Position numbers and translations under genes: made by a program
Shown: one piece after another, positions 1-12,426 of the stretch
Numbering within the stretch: position 1 is the stretch's first letter
Layout: each line of letters begins with the position of its first letter
The notes under the pieces: model-generated
Told to the model about the DNA's origin: nothing
Seen by the model: only the letters and a program-made list of their open reading frames with translations
Databases searched by the model: none
Origin: Saksenaea vasiformis B4078
Taxonomy: Eukaryota > Mucoromycota > Mucoromycetes > Mucorales > Saksenaeaceae
Length of the DNA stretch: 64,000 nt
NCBI GenBank assembly: GCA_000697055.1
Contig: JNDT01002379.1
Span: 26,395-90,394 of the forward strand
Direction: 5' to 3'

Positions 1-163
1 CACGCTCCCATCCAGGAAATGATCATTTCCTCCGCAAAACATTCCCAAAAACAGAAAGATAACAAGGAACATATGACCTAATTGGTATTTTGAGTGATAT
101 TACCACCAACAATCATGCGTCCCAGGCACATACCACTTTCTGGAGAACAAGCAAACATCGCCT

Positions 164-212
<49 letters not shown>

Positions 213-2199
213 AACCCCCCCAAAAAAAAAAAAAAAAAAAAAAAGAAACAATAACAATGTGACATTCATGTCTGAAAATAAAATAAAATAATGCGGGGCA
301 TAAGTTGATCATTGTACTAGATTTCAGGGCAATCCTAAAAGCTAGTAAAATTTTACAGGATGTCTTACAGTACTCCCACCCAATGATCTTGATGGTGATC
401 GAAACCAAAGATCACTCGGTTTCAGCTAATCCTTTATGGAAAACCTTGGTTGTCATTTAAAGTCCGATGTAGCAGCAGCACAAACAACGCTTCTCCTTCA
501 GCAAGAAAAGCCTTCCACCCAAACAAAATGGGAGGCAACGCGACTTTTTCACTGATTTTCAAAAAATAACAGCAATAATTGCGTATGAATAAAAATAATC
601 ACCCGGCGTTCCCTGTCAGAAGAAAATCACGAGGATATGGTACAAATACGTATGTTCATTGTCTAACCATGCAGTCCTGCGCACCGTATTTGCTGAAAGC
701 TATTACAAAGAAACTTTGTGGCATTCTATGCTTTGCTAACGTGAGCGAGCTGTCAGACAACGCGGAAAATCCAGTGGAATGTGTTTCCGAATGCCGCAGC
801 TTTGTGCTATCTGAAACTTGACACAAACTACTTGTATCGATTACTTGTTCAACATGTTGTATATATTGGTATGGCTACACAACGTTGGGAAAAAGAAAAA
901 TTAGCTTCCGAAGACCTGTCTAACTAGTCCCGGTTGCCCTTTATGTTGAAACGCGCACAGCTCTCTGGAGCCCTCTTGATTGCTGCGGTGTGTGCCTTAT
1001 TCTCAAGGACAGCGTCGGGATCTTTTCCGACGCAATTTGTTTCCGCAGCGAGGTGTAGCGAAGCGGTCCATAAGGCGCGAGATACGGTTGCAGTAGTAGC
1101 GGCCGTTTTCTGAGTATAATACACCGCCACGAGCAGCGGCTTATCATCTGGGTAGCGTAACTTGTTGCAGGTAAGGCACATATTAGTTTAAGATCATCCT
1201 ATTTCTTGCATCTGTAAACAAAGCCCCAACCGTGCACTTAAAGGGCCTCGGTCGAACCACCTGGAAGAAGTTACACGACTTTGTCAACGTTTCGAGACAT
1301 GCAGGACGACTACAATTGTTATGTTTGCTAACAAGCTCTAAAGACGGTCAAGTCTGCTCAACATGCTTATCCTGTTGACTGAGAGAGTGAGAGAAAGGTG
1401 GAGGAGTCATTGACATATCTTGATTAGCTTCTTTCCCCGCCAGTGTAAAATATTTTAATCCCAACCAAGGTATGTTTACAACGATCAGAAAACTCTAATT
1501 TTTCCTTTTTTCATTTTGTACTCCAAAGAAAGTGATGCACTGTCTTATCTATTGGTTTCTGATAAAATTTTCGTCCAAGTAGCAGGCAACCAGTGCTTTA
1601 TCATGAAAATTCATGATGCCGCAGGTGCTTCACCCAGTGGGTGCGTTCCTCCACGCCACCAATTTATGCTACCATTCTACAAAGCACTGTATCGTCGACA
1701 TCATGTGTTGTTATCAAGCTGACATTAGCAAAGTTTTATTTGTACATACACGAGAAACGCGGAACTCGATCCATGAAAAGATAAGGGTCCCCAGAGGTTG
1801 GGACAGAAGATTTGAATGGTGGGGAAATTTCTTTTTTTCGGTTCGTGCATATGTCGTTCGGTCTACAGACAAAGTCGTGAAAAGATTTATTATGGGCCTG
1901 ATGGTTCATGCTTTTTAAAACTTCCAGCATGCATATCTTTAAAGATAGCGGTTAATCGAGCCAAGTGAGGAAAACGCGCTTAACGCACAGTTGGTGTAAT
2001 TCACGGAAACGCGTTACAAAACAAAACGCAAGTTTAGCCTTCCCTTTTTTCGTCATGATAACCGAGGAGAAATTTCAGCTGAGAGCACAGGGATGTCTTT
2101 TTCTGTCTCCGGGTTCTTGCATCAGGGCACTTACCTCTGCCGGCGGTAACCCAGCAAAACAAGGGTTGCAATCTTCTTTATATTTCCTGCTCATCATTT
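1..2199. other. Gene-poor left edge
   Basis: No coding sequence is recognised here. The open frames are short, overlap on both strands and carry no family motif. The first 300 bases contain a long homopolymer block (separate entry). A short frame at 1516-1918 and one on the minus strand at 924-1181 were read and match nothing I know. The stretch looks like intergenic DNA or old, eroded repeat sequence, in line with the transposon relics just downstream. Confidence 0.6.
168..244. repeat. Poly-A block with internal C7
   Basis: A run of 32 A (168-199), one G, 14 A, seven C (215-221) and 23 A make a 77-base low-complexity tract. It produces spurious poly-Lys and poly-Phe frames on the two strands. 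It could be an eroded retroposon tail or replication slippage. An assembly or consensus artefact is also possible, because long homopolymers are error-prone. Confidence 0.9.
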
Positions 2200-2204
2200 G
2201 TTAA

Positions 2205-2750
2205 TTGTTGTAGCCAATCAGGTGTATTTGCTCCGAAAAAAAAAGGGGGATAGCAATGAAGAAATGGCAGAATGAAGTGGTCGTTCCACAGGATCGTCGG
2301 TTTTCGGAGCAACGGAAGAGCGTAGTCCGAAAAATGTTGTCATATCCTGGATGGCTGTTGCGAGTAAAAGGAACGACTGGTACAGCACACAAAGGTGATT
2401 TTGTGTCCTTTAAAGGGAAAAAGGACCGACACCAACGCTGGTCCGTCAGCGCCTAACATCAACTTTCTTACCAAGATAGCGTTTGCACCCTTGGAACTCC
2501 ATTGAAGCTTTTCTCTTTCTAATTCATTTCTACCGTTTGCTAACCTTCTTTACTTTTACCTTTTCCTTCTTCGTGTCACCAAGTTTTTTTTTCTTTTCAT
2601 TTTAACCTAGATATAAAGGCATGCTTAGATAGTGAAACGCGTTCAGCCTATAGATGAAAAAAATATTCTAGACAAGAGAAAAAAAGGAAGGGATAAGGTC
2701 ACCGCTGGTTTCCGGAATTATGTCACCGAAATCCTTCCATTTCGCAGGCC
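2205..2750. repeat. Diverged dispersed repeat, copy 1
   Basis: Blocks here recur in the same order near 6.0-6.4 kb. The best is GTAGCCAATCAGGT at about 2211, followed by a TTGC block. Next comes a segment near 2280 containing GTTCCAC and TTTTCGGAGCAACGGAA, and a third near 2712 starting TTCCGGAATTA. The copies share order and spacing with indels, which points to an old repeat or transposon end rather than chance. A Tc1/mariner relic lies immediately to the right. Confidence 0.55.
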
Positions 2751-2779
2751 ATAATTTAGCTTATAAAGCTACGTAGAAA

Positions 2780-3200
2780 TGCTGTACAGCGTTTCAAGAT
2801 TGCAGATTCTGAAGCTCGGGGTCGCAGTTGTAGAAATGCGGGTCGTAGAGAAACTCGTGACAAGGCCAGATTACTTGAATTGAATATTAAGAAACGTATG
2901 AGTATTTTTGCGTCAGAGAAGCAATTAGGCGTTCACATTCGTACAACTCAGAGACGCGTTAAACAATACGGGGAGTGTTTCGATAATGTTGATAGCGACA
3001 ACAAGAAAGTTCGTATACAGATTCTGATCGAAGAGCACGTAAAGTTTGTTATCGATTTTACTGGTGTTAACAGTTCGCTGTTCTCATTGAAGTGATCGAG
3101 AATCTGATGCAGTACCTTGATCGTCTTGAAAGTCACGAGCAGCACTGCCCATAATTCCATGAAGAGAATGCAATTTTTCTGTGAAATAAGCAAATATTTC
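2780..3200 (+). mobile_element. Tc1/mariner-type transposase relic (N-terminal part)
   Basis: One frame runs from about 2800 to 3095 and reads like the helix-turn-helix N-terminus of Tc1/mariner (IS630-type) transposases common in Mucoromycota. Visible pieces are SEKQLGVHIRTTQRRVKQYG, then ILIEEHVKFVIDFTG. After a frame change near 3080 it continues as VLIEVIENLMQ, which is the next conserved stretch of the same family, and then runs into stops. The catalytic DDE part is not present. This is an inactive fragment; the family call rests on my reading of these blocks and was not searched. Confidence 0.6.
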
Positions 3201-5159
3201 ATTCATATTACTAGAAAATAGTCAACTGAATTTGTCTGCTTGTTATTTGCAACAATCATATATCATCAGACGTCTTCTAAGCTCCTGCTTCAATTTGTAA
3301 CAATCTTTGCTTTTGAGAATGTCCAAAACTGCATTGAAAGGGTCAACTTTCTCTTTTGTTCTGTACACCCGTTATGATTCTATATCTTCCTCGTCTTCGT
3401 CTTCCTCTTGGTTACCTCTGGCATCTATGATCGCATCCACAATACCGTCGTCCGAGAAAGGAGGGTATATAACAAATGTCTCTACTTGCGATTCAGGCCT
3501 AAAGTCTGCGTTGTATGTGCCGTAAATCTCTTCAAGTTTAGCTACGATTTTGGCTGAGGTCAGTTCTTCCTCTGTTGCTGCTGTATGATTGCTTTCCGGG
3601 ATGCCATCGAAAAGCCTGTTGCCCTGAAGCTGTTCTGAACCGTAGCAGCCGTTACGCTGCCGTACACCCTCGTTGCACCACTGCATTGCTTGAAGCTAGT
3701 TCGCCTTATGTACATTTTTCGGTGACTGCCACGTTTGAACTTACGGTGTGCTATATCGACCTATGGCTTTATGAATACCTTTTAAGGATCTGTGTCTCCA
3801 ATTTTATTCTATCCCTCGCCTACAATATTCGGGCTTTATCGACTTCTACAAGCTCCTCACAACAAGCTCCTTACAAGTGTGAGTGGGAGCCTTAATCTCG
3901 ATTGTCCCAACTTCGATCCCATTACACGAAATTAATATGTAGTCGGGCCTGTATGCTACATAATCATGGGGTATTTACTTGGTAGCAAAGGAAGTAGTAT
4001 TCCTATCATTACCGTAAGTCAAATAAAGCTTATCGCTTAGATTTTCCTTTACTTGCCAGTCAATCGACAAGAAATTGTTGGCCGAAAATACTGGATTTGG
4101 AATCCACGTTTTCGTCAGATAAATATTATGAGACACTCAAGTCAAATAGATTTTGCGCTGGAAAGTGATGCATCTTTGCGGCGAGAAGTGGTTTATTTTG
4201 CGTCAATCTTAGGAATAAGTGAAATCTGGGTAACTTCGTTTTTGCATTGAGGTACTTCAATGATGCATTTTTCAGTATGCTTTCGGAAAGCAGTAAAAAT
4301 GTCTCACGGTAAGGACACGTTCCACCCAAAAATGATCTGTATTTAAAGGCATGGATGAACCATTTTAAATTGTTTGGCTCTGTTTTTCAAAAAGACATCC
4401 CCGGTAAGGATGCCAATTTATAGATATACATAGAGTAGCGTAAAATGCATTCACTAAACAGTACGTTCTGTAGGATCACAGACACGTTTTTCACCGTGAA
4501 ATCCATCTCAGATGCAGAATACCTGTACTTCATGGCTCACTGTTCCGCACCGAAGTCTTGCTGTTAACGAAGCTACATCGAACGCGGCAGCAAAACATTA
4601 GTGCATGTGAGAAGTTAATTTGAGAAAATACATACAAGAGAAATTAGCGTATTGCCAATACGCATTTCTTCTAGCGTGGTCGGTACTGGCGAAGGGATAT
4701 ATATTGTGCGCCTTTCGTCAATCGCCTAGTCACATCCCGTTAGTAAAGAATGAATAGACGTATAGGAAAGTATATAACCTTTACTGACTCTCTCTCTGTA
4801 CTTACCAGTTTCCATAATCTAACCACTACATACAGGTCATCGTCACAGACGCGTACTGGTGATATTGGATAGCGTGCTAGTTTTCAAACGAGAACATAAC
4901 AATAAAATGTGGCCCATGAGGTCCAGCAATAACCACCGTAGTTGTCGCTTACAATGTTCTTTTTCGACGCTCACACGCTGTTCCATATTACTTGTCTTGT
5001 ACGTGGCTTGGTCTCGTATCTCACTAACGTCTACAATGTACACTGCGAGGAAGACAGTGCATGCAGTTGCACAAACCCCGCAATCTATAGTTAACATCTA
5101 AGAAACTTTGTATCTTTTTTCCTATTATTATAAGAGTATTCTATGCCGCTTACAGATAT
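3201..5159. other. Non-coding or eroded sequence
   Basis: No confident gene. A 104-codon minus-strand frame (3372-3686) ends in an acidic tail (EEDEDEED) and could be an exon or a relic; I recognise no family. The segment at about 4430-4460 (ATAGAGTAGCGTAAAAT) resembles 11336-11366 and may be another dispersed repeat end. The rest shows only short frames on both strands. Confidence 0.5.
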
Positions 5160-5785
5160 TTCAAACAAGACACGCAAACCTAACACCGAATAAGAGAAAC
5201 GGCTGCTCTGGGCAAAGCGGCACGTCCATTAGACAAAGGGATCGATGTGACAAGGTAATCTGGTCTGATCAGTCCAAATTCCTTGTCATCGGTAATAATG
5301 GCAAAGAACGCATTCTTCACAAGAATGGAGAAGGTTTTATCGAATCGCACACCAAAGAAACAATGAAAAGCATCGGGTGTACAGTGATGGTATGAGACTG
5401 CCGTTTTGAAACGCTCCCAAAGTTGAAACCGACAAACATCACATACAGTGCTTTCTACTTTTTTTTTTTAACTAAGAGACTGCCGACATTTAATCTGGTT
5501 TCGTGGAGCTTGTTCAATCGTCTGCACACTTCCTCCCTCGCGGTGTAGAACTACACTCAAGCTTGTGCTGCTAAGAGCTGTATTTATAGATTTGTGAAAG
5601 AGCTCAATAAGATTAGCTGCTTGCTTCTCCGGTTGATTTCATCCAGGTGCTTTTTATTCGTTTAGAGAGCAAGGTTGGAAATATGATGTATTTCTCAGAA
5701 GAATACTTTTTGAGAGGCGCCCAATAACTCTGCAAAAGTTGAATGAGCTCTATGAAAGTCTCGTTCATTATTAGAGGGTGAGGGC
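5160..5785 (+). mobile_element. Second Tc1/mariner transposase relic (catalytic and C-terminal part)
   Basis: The frame at 5190-5395 contains DKVIWSDQSKF followed by IGCTVMV and an in-frame stop, matching the Tc1 block around the second catalytic Asp (WSDES-F then GG-VMVWGC). About 300 bp further, 5670-5775 reads LFERRPITLQKLNELYESL, the typical C-terminal block of the same transposases. Stops and missing sequence between the blocks show it is dead. It is not obviously the other half of the 2.8 kb relic, since the intervening 2 kb carries no transposase blocks. Confidence 0.6.
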
Positions 5786-6024
5786 ATTCCTTGAGTGGTA
5801 CATTCAGGAATCACTTGAATGAATTAAACGCGTCTTTCAGCACGCCATGCACCCATTTGATTTACTCCTGTCTGACATAAAATATGGCTCCTGTGATATT
5901 AGGGGGAAAGTAATCAAAGGGAACTCCAGCAGGCGGTGCAGCAAACCTTTTGGTCTTCACCAAGGTGACCTGGTGGAAAAAGAGTATGCGATTTCTTTTT
6001 TTGTTTGTCGACCGATGTTTGGCG

Positions 6025-6430
6025 ATTGTGTAGCCAATCAGGTACGTTTGCAGGTTCGTCTCCCCATGCCGACTCTGCGGTAATCAACTAGCGGAGGTAG
6101 AATGGGTTGTTCCACACGATCAGCGACTATCGGACTGTCGGAACAGTGTAATGCAAAAGAAGGTTGTAGTGTTTCGAAGATGTGTTGCGAGTCAGGGGAA
6201 CAAATGGCATGACACTTCTTTTTTCTTTCCTTTTTCCTCTCACTTTCCTTATTTGTTTCTATACTTAGCCGTACTACCTGACAGTGCTTACGGTAGTGGG
6301 GCGAAAGTGAGAAGAAGCAGAAAAAAAGGGAAGGCGACGGGAAGAATAAGCCCAATCTTCCGGGGCAGCCGCACCTGTGAAACGATGATTTCCGGAGTTA
6401 CACGGCCGAGTCTACTTTCCGTTTGAAAAG
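6025..6430. repeat. Diverged dispersed repeat, copy 2
   Basis: This is the partner of the 2.2-2.75 kb repeat. It has GTAGCCAATCAGGT at about 6032, GTTGTTCCACACGATC near 6106 and TTCCGGAGTTACA near 6388, in the same order. It directly precedes the TM2 gene and contains a CCAAT box, so it may now act as part of that gene's upstream region. That role is inference. Confidence 0.5.
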
Positions 6431-6669
6431 GTTGAGGATAATGATGTATTTGTGGGCATAGTACTTCAAGTACGTGGTGATGTGACCATGCAGTGCATTC
6501 CGAACTATACTATACAATATCCGGGTAGAGGTTGTCTTGTGTCCTTACTTTAATTTGTCTCATGTTGCACACACGCAGCCACGACAGAAGACATAAAAAA
6601 CGACAGTTTTTTTCCGCCGTTTTATTTTTTCTTTCTTCTTTTTATTTGCCAAGAAAAAGAAATAGCATT

Positions 6670-7158
6670 ATGTCAACTGAATACGGCACTGTACCCTCCG
6701 ACCAAGAAGCTGTTTTCCAGGAAGAGACTCGCTGGCAAAAGGTTAAGCGAGTCCTGCACTTGCATGGTCACCGTGTAGCTATCACTTGGGGTATCGTGAT
6801 TGCTGTTACTGCCGTCTTGACCTTGTCCTTCCACTTCGCTTTGCATCGCCCCCATGATAATAACGAACCTACCGAAGGTGACAGTTTACTGGGTGCTGAG
6901 TGCGTTTCCGATCGTAGCTGGTTTGTAGCACTCCTTTTATCTATTTTCCTCGGACCTTTTGGTAAGTGTGTGTTGCCTACTCATATTCCTTACTGAGACT
7001 TCGATACAGGTGTTGATCGTTTCTACCTCGGCTATGTATTCCTTGGAATTATCAAGCTTATCACAGGTGGTCTGGCTGGAATCTGGTGGACTGTTGACGT
7101 TATTTTAATTGCTCTCAACGTTCTTACCGATCATCCTGACGGATGTCACCTCCATTAA
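6670..7158 (+). CDS. TM2-domain membrane protein
   Basis: Two exons, 6670-6961 and 7010-7158, are split by a 48-nt GT-AG intron and give 146 residues. The N-terminal third is polar. A hydrophobic segment follows at about residues 38-60 (AITWGIVIAVTAVLTLSFHF). The C-terminal half is a TM2 domain: a hairpin of two membrane segments around FLGPFGVDRFYLGY, with the DRF motif that defines the family, then GIIKLITGG and a WWTVDVILI helix. TM2 proteins sit in cellular membranes and their biochemical role is mostly unknown. The frame is open upstream to 6532, but the ATG at 6670 starts the soluble head directly and has A at -3, so I prefer it. The intron interrupts the domain exactly at the DRF loop. 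Confidence 0.85.
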
Positions 7159-7969
7159 GCATTCAATACCAAGCTATGATATCTTGTCTGCCTGTACTTT
7201 TTCTCTGTAGCATAAAAAAATAATATCCCATTTGTACGTACAACTGAGAGTGCCTGTTGAGAATTTTCGATGAAGAGTTAAGTGTTCCTCTATAAACTAC
7301 AGAGGAAATGTCACGTTTGTATGGGTCAAACATTATCGTTGCACATTTTCGAAACTTTAGTCTAACCAAAGAAACATATGTCAACACCAGTTTCTGGAAA
7401 GGAAACATTGGCTTGACCTCAGCATCCCATAATGATCATGCGATCAGCGAGAAAAAGCAGTAACTCTCGGTTCCTTCGAACAATGGAAGCTGCCAAGCCG
7501 TTGTCCATCATGAGACTCAGTAAATATTAGAGATAAAGGGAGTTATAGTCAACAGAAACATCCAAAGTGTACTGTATCTGCCTTGAGAGCTACAATTTCC
7601 GCACTGCCACCGGTACATCAATATATCGGCAAAGGTTTACTTACCTATGTTGGTTAATAAGCAATAATTTTTGCTGTAGTAAGAGGCAATATGATCTTTC
7701 CCCTTATCTAACTGACTCTATTGCACTTCTTCACTTCCCTTCGTGCATAAAGCAACCAACCTTCGAATAACGAAGCAGTGTGCCCATGTGACGTCGATTA
7801 TAGGACCCGCGGCCACTCCGACCTTGGCTTGCACAGGCCCGGCGCTCTCATCTTTACCTTCCATCCGCCACGTAGAAGTAATTGTGCTTTTTCCTCTTCT
7901 TGCAGCAGGACGAATAAGGATCAATAGTCTTACGTAACTCGACGGGAGGAAAGAAAGTCTGTGCTCAGG
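7159..7969. other. Intergenic region between TM2 gene and AP-1 gamma
   Basis: Both flanking genes are on the plus strand, so this holds the 3' end of the TM2 transcript and the AP-1 gamma promoter. No conserved frame is seen. A CRE-like TGACGTCG at about 7789 lies about 180 bases before the start codon and might be a regulatory site. Confidence 0.5.
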
Positions 7970-10900
7970 ATGAACAAAATCGATAGCATTTCGCAACAAA
8001 TTCTCGCTAAACTACCATTATTCAGGCTCAAAGGTAAGTTCATCACAACCAACCAGACGGAAGCCTGATGTATCCGTACAGATCTCATCAAAGCGGTTCG
8101 AGCATGCAAGACAGCAGCCGAGGAACGAGCAGTCATTCAGAAGGAATCGGCAAGAATAAGAACAGCTTTTAAGGAGGAGAATAGCGATACGCGTCATACC
8201 AATGTATCCAAGCTGCTGTATATCCATATGCTTGGCTATCCCGCTCATTTTGGACAGATGGAATGTCTTAAGCTGGTCGCTAGTCCAAAGTTCGCAGATA
8301 AACGCTTGGGTTATTTGGGAATTATGCTCCTGATCGACGAAAAGACAGAAGTCTTGACGCTTGTTACCAATAGTTTGAAAAAGTATGCTGATGCTTGAAT
8401 AACGTTATCTGACCATCATACATTAGTGATCTAAACCATCATAATATGTACATTGTTGGTTTGGCCCTTTGCACCCTCGGAAATATCTCGTCATCGGAGA
8501 TGGCTCGAGATCTATGCTCAGAGGTTGAGAAGCTCTTGGGCAGCTCCAACACCTACATCCGGAAAAAGGTAACACGACTATGCATCCACCGTATGTCAAG
8601 CGTTGACACTGTAATTAGGCAGCACTATGTGCGTTGCGTATTATCCGTCGAGTACCTGAGCTGCACGAGAACTTTGTCTCGAAATCCAAATCTCTGTTGA
8701 ACGATCGCAGCCACGGAGTTCTTATCACAGGTGTCACATTGGTGACTGAAATGTGTCAGCAACATCCAGAAAACATCGAAGTCTTTAGAAAGGTTAGCAG
8801 TTAGCGCAAGCATTGATAACGGGTTATTTATTGGGTTATAGGCTGTTCCTCTACTTGTTCGCCATTTGAAAAATCTTGTTAGCGCTGGGTTTTCGCCAGA
8901 GCACGATGTCACAGGAGTTACCGATCCTTTCTTGCAGGTCAAAATACTACGACTTTTGCGTATCTTGGCCAAGGATAATCAAGAGGCGTCTGATGCAATG
9001 AATGATATTCTTGCCCAGGTAGCTACCAACACCGAAAGCACAAAGAATGTCGGCAACGCCATTTTGTACGAAACCGTGTTGACGATTATGGGTATCCAAA
9101 GTGAAGCAGGTTTACGGGTCCTTGCTGTTAACATTCTCGGCAAGTTTTTGAGTAATCGTGACAATAATATCCGGTAAGTAACCAGATGATGTAGGGGATC
9201 ACGATGAGACTTACCCATAGCGCAGTTATGTTGCCCTGGAAACGTTGAACAAGACTGTTGGTATTGAGACACAGGCTGTGCAGCGACATCGTAATATTAT
9301 TCTTGATTGTCTGCGGGATGGTGATATCTCGATCCGTCGGCGGGCACTTGAATTGAGTTTTGCGTTGATCAACGAAGGAAATGTTCGTGTACTGACACGA
9401 GAGCTTCTTGCATTTTTGGAAGTTGCCGATACAGAATTCAAGCAAAGCATGACTACCAAGATATCCCTCGCGGCGGATAGATTTGCACCAAATAAGAGAT
9501 GGCATATTGATACCATGCTGCGTATGCTCAAATTGGCGGGCAATTATGTACGTGAAGAAGTCCTTGCAGGCTTCATCCGATTGGTCGCCCAAACATCGGA
9601 GTTGCATCAATACACAGTACAAAAGCTCTATGCCGCTTTAAAGCGCGATATTTCGCAGGTAAAATTTCGATGAAGGTTTGAAGTTGTTTGGAAATAACTA
9701 ACAGAGAAGACTAGGAAGGACTGGTGTTGGCTGGCGTCTGGGTTGTCGGTGAATATGGTGATGTACTGATTGGAGGTGGAAGTTTCGAAGATGAGGAGTC
9801 TATGCTTGAGGTAAGAAGGAAGAAGAGAAAAGTTGGATCCTCTAGAATGCATCATTTTGACAATGGAAGAGCAGGTTTCGGACAACTCACTCATTGGCTT
9901 ACTGGAATCTATTTTGATGGGACCCTATGTTAATCAACTGACACGCGAGTATGTCTTGATGGCATTAATGAAGCTATCCTCTCGTCTGCCAGACCCATCC
10001 TTCCAGAGCAAGATCAAGGAAATTCTGCATCGACATACCACTAGTATGGAGGTAGAAATTCAGCAACGTGCTGTAGAATACACCAACCTCTTCTCCTTCG
10101 ATAACATCCGGCCAGCTGTGCTCGAACGTATGCCCGTCCCCGAAGGGCGCACAATCATTGAATCAAACACGAATGGACCAAGTAGTCCTGGTATGATGTA
10201 GGATTAATGTAGATACCTATGCTCATGTTCTTTCTAGGCGCAGGTTCAGGTCAGACATCAAGTAAGGGAGGACCAAGCGATCAAGATGTAAGATTTACGA
10301 AAAAGAAAAAAGAACGGAATTCGGACTGATATGATCTTTCAGTTACTCCTAGATCTTATGGGTGTTGGAACAGCGTCTGGTGGAGGGAACGAAGCGGCCG
10401 TATCATCGCCACAGATGTCTGCAGCCCCTACTTCCCCGGCACAACCAACTCGCAACGCAGATCTTTTGGCAGATCTTTTTGGATCGAGTGGATCCGCCAA
10501 CCAGCCCTCATCACCTGCCGTTAATTCTTCCCCTGCTGGTGGAAACGCTCTGCTAGATCTCCTGGGCGGTGGTAATGGATCACCTGTCGTTTCGACGCCG
10601 CCTACTCAAGTTAACAATAACATGGATCCTTTGGCTTCTCTTGGCCCAGCATTTTCTGCTGGAGTGTCGTTATCTGGGGCAAGCCCTCAATCGCCTGCTC
10701 CTAGTGGATACCAGGCATACTCAAAGAATGGCCTTTCCATCCGCTTCGTACCGTCACAGGATCGCAGCAACCCAGCTATTCTTAATATCCAGGTCCTGTT
10801 TTGCAACACCACTAGTCAACCTATTTCCGAGCTTTCTTTCCAAGCGGCTGTGCCAAGGAGTCAGAGACTTCAGATGGCTGCTGCTAGCAGCAATATCGTA

Positions 10901-11101
10901 CAGCCAAATGCAACCGAGAAGCAGCTAATGAGAATTAACAACCCACAACAGGTAAGAGAAAAAAGAGGTTACTAGTATATCGTATCGCTAATATGACAAA
11001 AGACTACCATCAAATTCCGACTGCGCATCTCCTACGTCGCCGCAGGACAGAGGGTGGATGACCTTGGAGAATTTGGTCCGTTCCCCGAAGGCGCCTTTTA
11101 A
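7970..11101 (+). CDS. APL4: AP-1 complex subunit gamma (gamma-adaptin)
   Basis: Large subunit of the clathrin adaptor AP-1, which sorts cargo at the trans-Golgi network and endosomes. Eleven exons keep the frame: 7970-8033, 8082-8382, 8427-8568, 8619-8792, 8842-9173, 9226-9658, 9715-9810, 9875-10190, 10238-10287, 10343-10951 and 11003-11101, giving 871 residues. The helical-repeat trunk begins with [20 protein letters not shown] and includes [27 protein letters not shown] and [15 protein letters not shown] low-complexity Gly/Ser/Pro/Ala hinge spans about residues 625-710 and carries LLDLLG-like clathrin-box-type motifs. It ends with a gamma-adaptin ear ([11 protein letters not shown] to FGPFPEGAF). 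The start exon [10 protein letters not shown] replaces the usual MxxLRDLI beginning. Exon 8 must start at 9875 to keep the frame. The gene appears intact. Confidence 0.95.
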
Positions 11102-12426
11102 ATTTTCCTCTCCCTACACTCCTTTTATAACATTTATCTATGCGTCGATAGCAGGAAAGAAATAGCTTCCTCCGTAAAACAAAGAAAAATAAATCAAACT
11201 AAAGATTTTTGTACGACTACGACAAATGTAAGTGAGGAAGAGCAATGCGTATTAATGTATTCAACTTCGCATGTCATGGAATTCACAAGTGAGCGAATTA
11301 TGAAGCAACTTTGGTCCTTCGATGAACACAGAATTCATATAGAGTAGCATAAAATTACATCCACGGTAGCCGGACCTGTTCGATGTCCGGTGGGTTCGGC
11401 ATTAGGGGAACCTGGCGACATAGGCCGGTGACCTGCACTGTACATGGCGTTCTTTTGCAGAAAATGAAAGGTGCTTAGTGTGCTACACTATGCACTTACT
11501 GAAATATGTGCGAGGAGCACCGCTACAACCAAGATGATTCGGAATAGAGGTCTCGCAGGCTAAATGGTAGACAAAGGGACATGAGTGATCCTGAATGCGC
11601 ATTCCATCAAAGGTGCAGAGCCTATGACGATTTTGAGACACAGAGACGAAGAAAGAAGGAAGATCTTATGCGTCCGTTCAAATATACATCACATTTCACT
11701 ATCTAAACCAAATATTGCAATTGGACACTAGAACCAATAGTATACCAGCGAAGCGCATTTTGATTTGAGGTATAAAGGTCTGCTTCGCAGGCAACATTCA
11801 ATAGTATCGCGTGCAAAAAGGACTGCATCCGACGCAAAACTGATTTTGGAGCTAACGAAAAGCACGCTGGAGGTAGTGTAGTAAATCCATTCTTTGCAAT
11901 TACTATATCATTTAAATGACATAAGCTTTTTCGTGTCGTTCGTGAGGCAATCGAAAGTTATCTTTCGATATAAGTAGTTATCTGAAGTGATATTTATCTT
12001 TCGAAACATAAAAAGGGATGAAATGAGCAAAAGCATACAGGGAAAAAAAATCATAAGTCTTAGGAGAGGTATTCAAGAACAGGGGCCCATTTTATGACGA
12101 GCGTTTTGGATATACGGTGAAGCGGTTTGGAAGGACTTTTTGGTTTGAAAGACCGAAATTGGAGGGCAATGGGCTGCCCGGACCAATTTGAGCGAATGAC
12201 AGCTCTAGAACAAAGTGCGGACCTTCCGCGCTGGCGAATAAAATATGATAGAACAAAGTGCGGATGTCAAAAGTTTGTTGACTGTAACAGTCGGCCCTTT
12301 TTGGGGCGCGGCCCTACCATATACAGTAACAAAATGGACAAGCAAATGCTGTTGGTTTCTCATAGAAATGGCTTATATATAGCGTCCACCTTTTGACTCT
12401 AATCTGTAAATTTTTTTATAATTATA
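11102..12426. repeat. Repeat-bearing intergenic DNA
   Basis: No gene is seen. About 11380-11640 shares ordered blocks with 39405-39680: GGAATAGAGG followed by GGCTAAAT(A/G)(A/G)TAGAC, and an upstream AAAGGTG block followed by CAGTGTG/TAGTGTG. Both copies are on the plus strand. About 11336-11366 resembles 4430-4460. These are probably eroded copies of an unidentified interspersed element. The frame at 12127-12396 has no recognised motif. Confidence 0.45.

Noticed and set aside
78..408. Overlapping frames on both strands at the left edge (poly-Phe, poly-Lys)
   Set aside because: They are translations of the A/C homopolymer block and have no other content.
6532..6669. N-terminal extension of the TM2 protein
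   Set aside because: The frame is open, but the extension is low-complexity and pyrimidine-rich at the DNA level, typical of 5' UTR; ATG 6670 is a better start.
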